A DNA stretch of 64,000 nucleotides, taken from assembly GCA_028455995.1 (NCBI GenBank), contig JABELC010000009.1, positions 2,115,342-2,179,341 of the forward strand, written 5' to 3'. The notes below the pieces were generated by a model. That model saw nothing but the letters and a program-made list of their open reading frames with translations. It did not search any database and had not been told where the DNA came from. The DNA is from Scleromitrula shiraiana. Taxonomy: Eukaryota > Ascomycota > Leotiomycetes > Helotiales > Sclerotiniaceae. Numbering within the stretch: position 1 is the stretch's first letter; each line of letters begins with the position of its first letter. The position numbers and the translations under genes were made by a program. This document shows positions 48,601 through 59,285 of this stretch, in pieces.

Positions 48601-50098
48601 GGCCCCAACGAGGGAATTAAAGGCAACTTGATGGATAATGTTATCTTTCCCCGTGTATTCGATCTGGACCGTCCTGTCATATGCAACAATATTAATGCTG
48701 ATGCTGATGCTGATGCTGATGCTGATACTGTAGGTACAGTACAGTTCTCAGAAATGCATGTACTAAAAACGATGAAATTCCTATGTAACATTGCATTAAA
48801 ATACAACCGTCTAAGACGTACCGATGGGTACAATTTCCCCGGAAGTACTTGGTACATTTCTGTTCACATGTTTTTATACCCTACTAGTGTTCCTTAACAT
48901 TTACACAGCATCTATCATATGTATTATATTACAGTACCAACATATTGATGTATTCCGATTTGATATCGATGTATATAGATGGGATGTACAGCTTATAGAC
49001 TTCATACGTACATATATATATCTACTTGGTCTGGACCAAAAGATTAACATCAAAAGTATCAAATTTCGGATTTTTGCACGCCAGGATACTTAATAGATAC
49101 TAATAAAATCAAGGGAGTTTTGATCAATGAATTGCACGAGGTAATTACTTAGTAGTTTAGTAATAGGTCGGTAGTATGAAGTAACCCAAATGAATTTACC
49201 CCTCGTTTCGATCGATCAATGAAAACAAGTTCCACTCCTAGGTCCGAGAGGAAGGAAATGAAAACATTTGCGTCATAGGTACGAGATTACCATAAATCAA
49301 CGATTCTAATAAACTATACTGTACTCATACACGTAATTGGAAGAGTTGTAACATTCACCGAGTTTTATTCTGCCGCTCCGCTTCATATCATAGATAGGAT
49401 GTTGTTGAAGGAAGCGTCAATGGCCCCTCTTTATGGTCTCATTTCTATCAAAAAGAGGTAGGTAAATTATATGGATATGATATGATGCCGGGTAGAGACA
49501 TACAGTGACACAACCAAGAGAAAAAGGAAAGGAAAGAGGAAAAAGGAAAAAGAAAATAACTACTGGAGTAAATAAAATGTAATAAATAATTTGAGTGGTG
49601 AAATTTCATAAATATAACCAATTGGAGGAGCGTTTCCCTCGCAAATGGCTTGACCTTGTAGTTAGTAGTTCTTTGTAACACGATGATGATAACCTACTTA
49701 ACCTTGTTTACTTGCTATGCTTGTCTGCCTTTTCCCTTTTAGTTCCTGTTGCAAACGCCCTGCGCCCAGTCCAGTATTGTATTACATCTAATAAATGGAT
49801 ATATAAATACCCTCCTTCTTCTCCTCTCCCTCGAATTGAATTTATTTGTTCATGATTCACTCATAGAAATAAAAAACTCAGTTCATCTTTTAGACAAATT
49901 CAATTCATATACTTCTCACTTCCTTCCATTCTTCTTCCATATCAATCAACATTTTAAGTTTCTGGAAACGAAACCCCTCAATCTACTTTCATATACATCT
50001 ACGATCTACGAATACACATTTCTTGCAATATCCAACATCATATCTTCCTACCTTACCTCCTTACCTAAATACCTAAATACTATTCTTACAATCTCAAG

Positions 50099-51451
50099 AT
50101 GGGTTTAAAGGCTGTTCATTTCGGCGCTGGAAACATTGGTAGAGGTTTCGTTGCTGAGTTTGTATGTTTATATCTTTATTCTATCCTTCCTTTCCTGCTT
50201 ACTCTCACTACCCATCTTCCATTTATTTCCAAATCATCTTGGCATTCTGAGATATTCCATAACCTCATGAATTGTTCTCTTTTTCTCTACATACAAATAA
50301 CAAATCTTCAAAACGTACTTACACTGACAACTTGGTGTTAGCTCCACAAATCCGGATATGAAGTCGTATTTTGTGATGTGATGGATGATCTCATCGACAA
50401 ACTCCAAAAGACCAAATCATACAAAGTTATCCAAGTCGGAGCTGAAGGAACAAGCGAAGAAACCATCACAAATTATCGTGCCATCAACTCGAAAACCAAC
50501 GAGGCAGATGTCATCGAGGAAATTCGAACAGCAGATGTTGTGACTTGCTCCGTTGGTCCGAGGATTCTGAAATTCATCGCTCCAGTCATTGCTAAGGGTG
50601 TTGACGGACGTCCAAACGATGCCACACCAATCGCCGTAATTGCATGTGAAAATGCTATCGGTGCAACAGATACTCTTGCCAATTATATCAAGCACGAAGA
50701 CAACACCCCCGAAGACCGTCTAGAAGACCATCACGAGAGAGCAAGATATGCCAACTCCGCCATTGATCGTATTGTTCCTGCTCAAGACCCCAATGCAGGA
50801 TTGGATGTCAAGCTTGAGAAGTTCTACGAATGGGTTGTTGACCGCTCGCCATTCCACGACCACGAACCCCCTGCCATCAAGGGTATCAAATGGGTCGATG
50901 ATTTGATCCCATATATTGAGCGAAAACTTTTCACCGTCAACACTGGTCATGCTGCTGCCGCATACCACGGTTACTACCACCAAAAGACTACCGTCTACGA
51001 TGCTTTACAAGATCCTAAGATCCTCGATGAAGTACGAAAGGCATTGGCCGAAACAAGTAGCCTGATTGTTGGAAAACACGGAATCGAAGAACAAGAACAA
51101 AAGGATTATGTGGAAAAGATTATCACTCGTATCGGTAATCCTCATTTGGAAGATGCCGTTGAGCGTGTTGGTCGTGCACCATTACGAAAGCTAAGTCGCC
51201 AAGAACGATTCATTGCGCCAGCTGCCGAACTCGCGGAGAATGGAGGTGACTTCTCTGCACTCTTAGACGCAGCAGAGATGGCATTCCGTTTCCAGAACGT
51301 CGAGGATGATGAGGAGAGTGTGGAATTGGCAAAGATTATGAGTGCAAATGGACCGGAACAAGTCGTTGAGAAGGTTTGTGGGTTGGAGTCAAATCATCCA
51401 CTATTCTCTCATGTTGTCGAAATTGTAAAGAAGGTGCAGGCTGATGAGTAA
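50099..51451 (+). CDS. mpdA: Mannitol-1-phosphate 5-dehydrogenase
   Basis: Exons 50099-50161 and 50342-51451 give 390 aa, the normal size for fungal MtlD/MpdA. The 180-bp intron reads GTATGT...GTTAG and splits FVAEF from LHKSGYEV in frame. The N-terminus MGLKAVHFGAGNIGRG carries the NAD-binding GxGxxGRG motif. VIACENAIGATD (around residue 130), 'ERKLFTVNTGHAAAAYHGYY' and the C-terminal helical domain are typical of the long-chain polyol dehydrogenase family. Within this, the catalytic Lys is expected in the RKLFTVN segment. The enzyme interconverts fructose-6-phosphate and mannitol-1-phosphate with NAD(H), the entry to fungal mannitol storage. No other mannitol gene is adjacent. The leader of about 350 bp is pyrimidine-rich. 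Confidence 0.95.
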
Positions 51452-52270
51452 GAGGTTGGGTCTCTTGGTTATTTTGGTGTATTTTGGCGAATGGCTTTTG
51501 GATTATGAGCGATACCTACAGTACTGGATTTTGTTTGGCAATCGGATATGCTCTGGATGGATGGATGAATGCATGAATGCATGAATGGATGGATAAATGA
51601 ATCGATGACTTTGATGAATGGATAGCTTACTCAATTTTGGATTAACAACAAAATTCCCTTATGAGAAGATAAATTTCTTAGACTAGCATGCTATGTTTTA
51701 GAAAAAAAATGAGAATGAAATTTTATAGTACATTGCAGTCTGTTGTGTGAAAATCAGAAGCTGTGAGGTGGAAATCAGAATCTAACAGTATTTATGGGTT
51801 GTAGAAGTGATGGGTTTTCTAGAATGAGATTTGCGTGATCTCAATTGGGAAAAAATGAAGCTTATGATAGAAAAACATTGAGGGCGATGGCGACAACGAC
51901 AACGTGAAAGTACTGGTACAATTTTCCATTATATACCATTCTGAAATTAAGGCGGGGATTGGTTCAAAAATAAGGTTACTAAACTAAACCGTATTTGGAA
52001 CTACAACCCAAGCTGCCACATCTTTGAAGTTCCTCGAATTATAATCAATACAAACAGTCAATTCTACAACTTCCTCCCCCTCTTCTTAATTCATACTTCT
52101 CGCAGATATTGTGAAGCTATTCCCAGATCTTGTGAATCTATCAATTAAGACAACTTGATCGAAAATCGCGAATTGGGACTTTTGGAGGGATCTTTGGTGA
52201 AATTGAGTGCGCTTGAAGCCACAATATTTCTTCTTCTGCACCCCTTACTTTTTCTTACACATAATTCAAA
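51452..52270. other. Intergenic between mannitol dehydrogenase and COPI genes
   Basis: It contains GGATGAAT-type microsatellites (51556-51605) and the promoter and leader of the COPI gene. The open frame ahead of 52271 reads through the leader and lacks homology. Confidence 0.5.
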
Positions 52271-55200
52271 ATGAGGTTAGACATAAAGGTGAGCAAGCAT
52301 TGGTTTCTATCGCTGTCTCTGTCTTCTATTCGCCATCTCCGTTGCTACTATGGCTATTACGATTTCTATGCATTCGAATCAAAATAGTATCAATAACCTC
52401 AAATTGAGAGAGTCGGTTTTGATTGGAACTATGGGATCAACCACTAATTCTGTTTATAAAATCCAGAGACAACTATTTGCAAGATCGGAGAGAGTAAAGG
52501 GCATCGATTTCCATCCAGTTGAGCCATGGATTTTGACTACGCTTTATAGTGGTATGTTGTTGAATGCACCACACTACCTTTGAAAGACAACACACTGATA
52601 TCTGGCAGGTCATGTTTATATTTGGTCGTATGAGACCCAGGTTTGTATTCTTGATATCGCATACATTACTCATACTGATTATCCCTAGGCTATCGTGAAG
52701 ACATTCGAGGTGACAGATGTGCCGGTACGAGCTGGTCGATTCATTGCGCGCAAGAACTGGATCGTATGCGGTTCAGATGATTTCCAATTACGAGTTTACA
52801 ATTACAATACATCCGAGAAGATTACAACATTCGAAGCACATCCCGATTATATTCGCTCAATCGTCGTGCATCCTTCACAACCTTTCGTTTTGACCGCTTC
52901 TGATGACATGACAATAAAGCTATGGGATTGGGACAAAGGATGGAAATGTGTGCAAGTTTTCGAAGGACATAGTCATTATGTTATGGGTTTGGCCATTAAC
53001 CCAAAAGATACAAATACATTCGCCTCGGCATGTTTAGATAGGACGGTAAAGATTTGGAGTTTGGGGTCATCAACGGCAAATTTCACACTCGAGGCGCATG
53101 AAACGAAAGGTGTCAACCATGTTGATTACTACCCACAATCCGATAAACCATACCTCCTCACTACCTCTGATGATAGAACTGTTAAGATCTGGGATTATAC
53201 CACGAAATCTTTAATCGCAACCTTGGAAGGACACACAAGCAATGTTTCATTTGCATGCTACCACCCAGAATTACCTGTTATCATTTCAGGTTCCGAAGAT
53301 GGAACGGTTAAGATTTGGCACGCAAATACCTACAGATTAGAACAATCTTTGAATTATGGATTGGAGCGAGCTTGGTGTGTCAGCTACCAAAAAGGGAAGC
53401 AGGGTGTAGCAGTCGGTTTCGATGAGGGTGCGGTAGTTGTTAAGATGGGACGTGAAGAGCCAGCAGTATCAATGGACAACTCTGGCAAATTAATTTGGGC
53501 TCGACACAGTGAAGTTGTCTCGTCAATAATCAAGGGTGGAGGTAGGTTATTTCGTGGAATGGGGGAATCATTGCTAACTCTCTGAAGATGCTTCAGTTAA
53601 GGACAACGAACCAATCTCTTTACCTACCAAGGATCTCGGCACATGCGAAGTATATCCACAAACGCTTCTACACTCCCCAAACGGTAGATTCGTTTCTGTT
53701 TGCGGTGACGGCGAATTCATTATCTACACTGCGCTTGCTTGGAGAAATAAGGCATTCGGTTCTGCTTTGGACTTTGTATGGGGATCGAAGGAGAATAGTA
53801 ACGACTATGCTATTCGGGAATCCGCTACTAGTGTCAAAATATTCAAGAACTTCGTGGAAAAGAGCGGTGGACTCGATGTTGGTTTCTCGGCCGAGGGCTT
53901 GACCGGTGGAGTTCTTTTGGGTGTCAAGGGTCAAGGTGGAATTGGATTCTACGATTGGCAGACCGGAGGATTGGTTAGAAGGATCGAAGTCGAGCCTACT
54001 GAGGTTCGTATGACTGCCAGCGAAATTGGTTCTCTCACTAACTGCTGTAGGTCTACTGGTCCGAAAATGGAGAGTTGGTTACAATTGCATGCGAAGATAC
54101 TTTCTATGTCCTGAGGTTTTCACGAGAGAATTATGTCGCCGCTCTACAAGCTGGAGAGGTGGATGATGATGGAGTTGAGGCTTCATTCGAAGTAGTGACA
54201 GATATTAACGAAACGTAAGTCTATCATTAATTTTATTGAGATCAATCACTAATAATCACAAGTGTCCGCACTGGAGAATGGGTCGGTGATTGCTTTATCT
54301 ACACAAATAGCACCAATAGACTCAACTATCTCGTCGGCGATCAAACATATACCATTTCACACTTCGATCAACCGATGTACTTACTCGGATACATCCAACG
54401 CGACTCGAGAATTTACCTTGCCGACAAGGATGTTAACGTCACTTCTTTCTCCTTATCCCTTTCCGTCGTCGAATATCAAACTTTGGTGTTACGTGATGAT
54501 ATGGAAACCGCCGCTGAACTGTTGCCAACTATTCCCACTGATCAAATCAACAAAATCGCTCGCTTCCTTGAAGGTCAAGGTCATAAGGAATTGGCTTTGG
54601 AGGTCGCTACAGATTCTGAACATAAATTTGAGCTTGCTCTTGCGCTAGGCCAACTTCCAATTGCTCTAGAACTTGCACGGGAAGCCGATGTAGAGCACAA
54701 ATGGAAAACTGTCGGTGACGCGGCTCTTACTGCATGGGATATTGCATTGGCTGCAGAGTGTTTCAAGAGTGCTAAGGATCTTGGTTCATTACTATTACTT
54801 CACTCTTCCACCGGTGATCGTGAAGGTCTGAAGTCACTTTCTATCCAAGCATCAGAAGCTGGTGCACATAATGTCGCATTTACTTGTCTCTGGCAATTGG
54901 GAGATGTTGAAGGATGTATTGATTTATTAACAAGAACCGGCAGAACTTCTGAAGCTGTTTTATTCTCACAAACTTACAAGCCTAGTACTACCGTCAAGAC
55001 TGTCGGGTTGTGGAAAGAAGCTCTGGAGAAGGATAAGAAAGGCCGAGTTGCAAAGACTGTTGGTGTACCTGGGGAGGATGAGGAACTCTTCCCAGAATGG
55101 GAGGAATATCTCAGATTAGAAAACGAAGGCGGCGTCAATTTAATTGATGTAAATGGGGATGAAAATACCGATGATGTCATCAATGGAGATGGACCGGATC

Positions 55201-55274
55201 CAGATGCCGAGGCGGTGGAAGAGGGTACTCTTCAAACCACTGAGGAGGATGAAGATGAAGATGCTTCGGAGTAA
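52271..55274 (+). CDS. SEC27: COPI coatomer subunit beta-prime (Sec27)
   Basis: Seven exons: 52271-52288, 52467-52551, 52609-52640, 52689-53541, 53588-54003, 54051-54214 and 54263-55274, giving 859 aa. Every junction has GT-AG ends and keeps frame; introns 4 to 6 are only 46-48 bp. The first exon is just MRLDIK, the typical beta-prime-COP start, continuing RQLFARSERVKGIDFHPVEP. A WD40 propeller follows (KLWDWDKGWKC, VKIWSLG, VKIWDYTTK, VKIWHANTY), then a second propeller region. An alpha-solenoid follows (LPTIPTDQINKIARFLEGQG, ALELAREADVEHKWKTVGDA) and an acidic tail. The protein belongs to the COPI coat that retrieves cargo from Golgi to ER. The gene is convergent with the kinase gene. Confidence 0.95.
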
Positions 55275-55652
55275 GAGAATAATTCTATAGGTCTGTTGTT
55301 GTGGATGGGTGGGTGTATGCATTTTTGGTTGCTATGTTTTTGTGAAACGGAAGATGGCTACCTACAAAAGCGATTATGAAGCATGCTGTGGCAGCTATAT
55401 TTAGAGAATTTAAAACTACTTCTAGGGTCTATTTGTTACCACTAAGTCACTGGTTGATAAAAGGGAAACCATACATGATGTTGATTTTTAGTATGAAGGC
55501 CACTGGATTATAACGGTTTCGTTTTGTGGAATGTGATGGATTGTTGATCCGGCATTGCATCCGATCAGATTTATATCTACTAGTTCTAGTGGGCTAGCTA
55601 ACCCCACTTACCGTGTACAAAAGTGGTGGTCAGCATTCAAATACACAACCTA
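55275..55652. other. Convergent 3' spacer
   Basis: 378 bp between the stop codons of the COPI and kinase genes; presumed 3' UTRs with nothing else visible. Confidence 0.5.
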
Positions 55653-57119
55653 CTACCGAAAATCGGGACCTGGGTCTACCCATGTTCCAGCCGCTAATCC
55701 CGCCTCTCTTGCAGGCATATATTGTGTTTCCATAAACTCCGTTTCATCATCAATATCAAGTTCAACCCAGGTCCCATCAGCTCTACGTTCATCCATCCAT
55801 TCATTCCAGGCGAGTACAATCAGTTCATATTCCTCATTCTCTATCTCTTGTTGCCGTAATTCTTCCAATTCTACTTCCAACTGTCCCTCATCCAATTCCC
55901 TCAATCTTTCTTGTGTAAAAGTATATTGGGGGATATTTTCTACTCCTACCCATTCAGGCAAAGCCCTCCACATCAATGTCGAGTTGAGTCTCGTTATTGC
56001 TGCTCCTAGCATCCGATCGTATAGTTCATAAGCCGATGGTCTTCGCTTGTGGTCAAGTATCAATGCTAATCTCAAAAACCGTTGAAAATCCTCACTCAAG
56101 TGAGGATCAATTGCGTGCACCCTCCCGGGATCCATAATAATCCTATGTTTCTCCCCTCGCGTATAATCATTCCAATTCTTCGTCAGCTTCTGTGGATGTG
56201 TATTATGTCCCGACGTAGCAAACCTATAGATCATCTGCCCCGCAAACCAAACGTCCATCTTTCCACTCCGCCATTCCATCTCTGGTGGTTCATCATCAGG
56301 TTCCCTTACATCAGGTTCCTCGTATCCTCCTCCCACGGGAACAAAATACGGACACCCGAAATCCCCAATCTTAATGTCAGGATACGAATTCGTTCTATTC
56401 TTCCCTGGCGGCCATTTCAGAAATACATTGTTGGTTGACATGTCAGGACATAATATAGAACTTATATGCGAATTCTCCGGATCCGTGTTATAATTCGGAT
56501 GTTCGTTATGCAAAAATGCCAAACCGTCCATCATTTGAAACAACATTTTCCAGAGAAATAATTCCGGCGCTTTCTTTCCACGGACTAGAAATCCCCTCAA
56601 TACATGATGCACGTTTCCGCAGTCGGCTAGCTCGAAAAATTGCCCCATCATCATGGTCACTTCTGCGTCTATCGCGGGTAACATTTTGTGGTATTGGTTA
56701 AACGCGAATAGGTTCGTTACATTAGGATGGCCCCTCTTAATATATCTTAAATAAGTCCTTGTTTCCTCATGCCGCTTCGCGCTCAGTTGTTGACGTTCCG
56801 CTTCCGTAGGAGATCGTATATCCGCCTGACTACTTGCCGATAGAGGGGGTTGGTGTATAGGTGATTCGGGTTTCTCCAGCCATTGTGATTTCATCACCTC
56901 CTGCAACTTCAGCGCGTACCGTTCTCCAGTGTCGGTATTGGTAATTTCGAATACGCAGCCGCTGGCTCCGGCGCCGAGGAACCCGTCGATTTGTATGTTG
57001 TTTCCTGTTAGTGCGGGGTCGGGTTGCCATTTGTTGCGGCGGAAGGTTACGGCGCGGTTGCGGACGACACGGAGGTAGCTGACGGCTAGTCTTTCGATGG
57101 CTTCTCTTGTATCCCCCAT
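55653..57119 (-). CDS. Divergent protein kinase-like protein
   Basis: One exon of 488 aa. The kinase fold is seen from a glycine loop GAGASGCVFE (residues 49-58) and the ALK lysine (Lys71). The insertion after the lysine is long and rich in Ser/Pro/Gln. A catalytic-loop equivalent CPDMSTNNVFL follows and then DFG (IGDFG). In the catalytic loop the usual HRD is CPD, so His and Arg are replaced while the Asp and the following Asn remain. The activation segment has no standard APE but EMEWRSGKMDVWFAGQMIY, with the Asp of the F-helix. The C-terminal 100 residues are helical and Glu-rich. Activity may be kept or reduced. Such fungus-specific kinases are common, and no pathway can be assigned. Confidence 0.78.
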   Translation of the reverse strand: MGDTREAIERLAVSYLRVVRNRAVTFRRNKWQPDPALTGNNIQIDGFLGAGASGCVFEITNTDTGERYALKLQEVMKSQWLEKPESPIHQPPLSASSQADIRSPTEAERQQLSAKRHEETRTYLRYIKRGHPNVTNLFAFNQYHKMLPAIDAEVTMMMGQFFELADCGNVHHVLRGFLVRGKKAPELFLWKMLFQMMDGLAFLHNEHPNYNTDPENSHISSILCPDMSTNNVFLKWPPGKNRTNSYPDIKIGDFGCPYFVPVGGGYEEPDVREPDDEPPEMEWRSGKMDVWFAGQMIYRFATSGHNTHPQKLTKNWNDYTRGEKHRIIMDPGRVHAIDPHLSEDFQRFLRLALILDHKRRPSAYELYDRMLGAAITRLNSTLMWRALPEWVGVENIPQYTFTQERLRELDEGQLEVELEELRQQEIENEEYELIVLAWNEWMDERRADGTWVELDIDDETEFMETQYMPAREAGLAAGTWVDPGPDFR

Positions 57120-59285
57120 TATGATGGTTTTTGTTGTGAGGCAGTGAGTGGTTGATTAATTGCGAGGTGATCTTTTTATTGGTGCTGATGATTTATGTCA
57201 TGATATTTACTCCTTACAATTGCTTGCGGTATCAAAGAGAAGGGATCTTTCAAGTTCCGGAAATGTTATCAATTTCTTTTGTCCCATTGTATATCTTTGT
57301 TTCGATCCTTTCAACTTAACGATCGATTATTAGACTGATGAGATTTATTTTACTTTATTCGGCTGCCTAGTGATTAGTAAATTTGTGCGAAAGCAATGAT
57401 TGTTTAATTTAGTGTCGTTCTAATGGCCATAATATTTTACACATTCGAGTTGTTCGGGTTTTGATGTCTCTTGGTAGTCAATTCAAATACAACTGGAAAT
57501 ACTTGCACAATTGTAGTCATGCAAACTTTTCCCATCATCATGCATGAAACGGCAACAGTATGCTTTTGAATCGAAGGGGGGGTAATTTTCTCCTGCGGGA
57601 GCAAGAATAATATTTCTAGGTATGTATGACCGCATTTGATGTGGTAATAAAGAAAGTTATATGACAGGGTTGAACAGGGGAGAAGCAGAGGAGGGGGGAG
57701 AGAAGTAAGGCATCAAGAACAGTTATACCTACCGCCATACAATGTTGTAATTTCGGATTCATGATATATCACACTTGTACCCGAGGTTTACTTCAATATC
57801 TGACTTTTCTTATAATTGAATTAAGAGAGAGAAAAACATGGGAAGCTTCGGAAATGTGTACCGATTGGAGGCTGCACGTTATGTTAGTTTTGTATTTATA
57901 CTTTAGACTTTAAGGGTAGATGACTACATAGCGTAGAAAACGTCTAGAACTAAATAAAATTTCATAAAGATTTCTATATTGTGGATGTCATCTTTCCTAT
58001 GTCTTTAACCAGTGATGAGATGTTTCTAGGCTTGATTGATTATATGAACAGAAGTAGAAGCCTTGAAGACTCCAATAGGTTATTCTGACTGTACTCCGTT
58101 CTTCTTGCTTTCAAAGACAGGCTCCTCAGATCATTACTCCAATTCATCCTTATTAGATACAAGTTCTTGAAGTACACTGTCCAACTCTGTGTGTTTTTGA
58201 AACGCGTTGTTTTGCCTCCACAAGCCCTCAAGCATCCAACCCACTCTTTTACATATTCACCGACATGCTCAATCGGCATACTTCCAGCTTTCGTGTACTA
58301 CCGCTCTCTTCATTTATCATCCACGTCTAGTTCGTCAGGATGAATGGCACAGGAAACCGTAATCCCAGTTTGAAGAGTTCATTCCTTTATTCAACTTCCC
58401 ATGATGACGTTATACCGTAATATCGATAGTCACTTCTTCCGAAATTTGTAGAAGCAAATTCGGCAAATAGTTCACCGAGGGAGTCGAGCTAATCGCTGTG
58501 AAACATACTCGCCTGCCATTCGTATGCAAAATGGTAAACTACCCGCGTGATCCCCAAACTATCTGCCACTGGTGTTATGTCATTTCCCGTCTTCTATCTT
58601 TCCGAAATGTAAACACTGCAACCCTTGGACTCTCCGAAACAGATGGGAACATCATTGGCTACAAAAAACGTGCTGTTTATTCTTCTTTCGCGTCATATTC
58701 TTGGGGTAGCGAGGTACAAGGAATGCTTGGTTCGAATAACCGCGCGTTTGATTTGGAGTTCTAGGTCTACTATTGGCTGATGGCGATCAAGAAATTCTGG
58801 TTGATTCGATAATTAATCGGTGAGTGCAGTGAAACGTAGATACCGCGGATGATTGAACGCTATGTATACTATCCCTCCACGGGATATTTCATACGAGGAA
58901 GTCACCAACCATATCTTAACTTTGTCATCCCACAATGGTGGCAGTTTTGTAGATTGCTTATCTTGAATGTTAGTAAGTTAGGAAGACAGTATGTTTGAGC
59001 TACCGACCAACATGCAAGCTGATTGATTGTTATTTGAGTAGATATCCGAGAACGCGTCCGGAAAAGGGTGATAATCCACGCGCGCGTTCTAGGTCCTTGG
59101 AAACACTGGTGGGGCCAGAGCAATTTCTACCATTGTTTGATTTTATGAAATCGAATGAATGAAGCATATAAGCATCAGCAATTTTATAAACTCACTATTC
59201 AATCATAAAGCCCGAGAAGATGCTTTTTACATGTTGATCGCGGATTATTATTAACAATTTATGCTCAATCTCTAGAGTTATACAC
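57120..59285. other. Intergenic, no convincing gene
   Basis: 2.2 kb with short frames only. An 88-codon plus-strand frame (58498-58764) and minus-strand frames at 58040-58279 and 58902-59123 lack recognisable domains. The part next to 57120 is probably the kinase promoter. Confidence 0.45.

Larger units (their letters stand above)
43230..50098. other. Long gene-poor region with repeats
   Basis: 6.9 kb without a gene I can support. Contents: degenerate repeats 43560-44060, a 13-bp purine minisatellite 45490-45655, an AT-rich island 47990-48335, a TGATGC microsatellite at about 48692-48730, and the leader of the mannitol dehydrogenase gene (about 49750-50098). A 78-codon frame at 47755-47991 has no recognised domain. 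The 46.5-47.7 kb part has normal composition and might hold an untranslated transcript, but no evidence was found. Confidence 0.5.

Noticed and set aside
52207..52288. Upstream start for the COPI gene
   Set aside because: The frame before 52271 is leader sequence read through; MRLDIK at 52271 matches the conserved start and splices to the next exon in frame.
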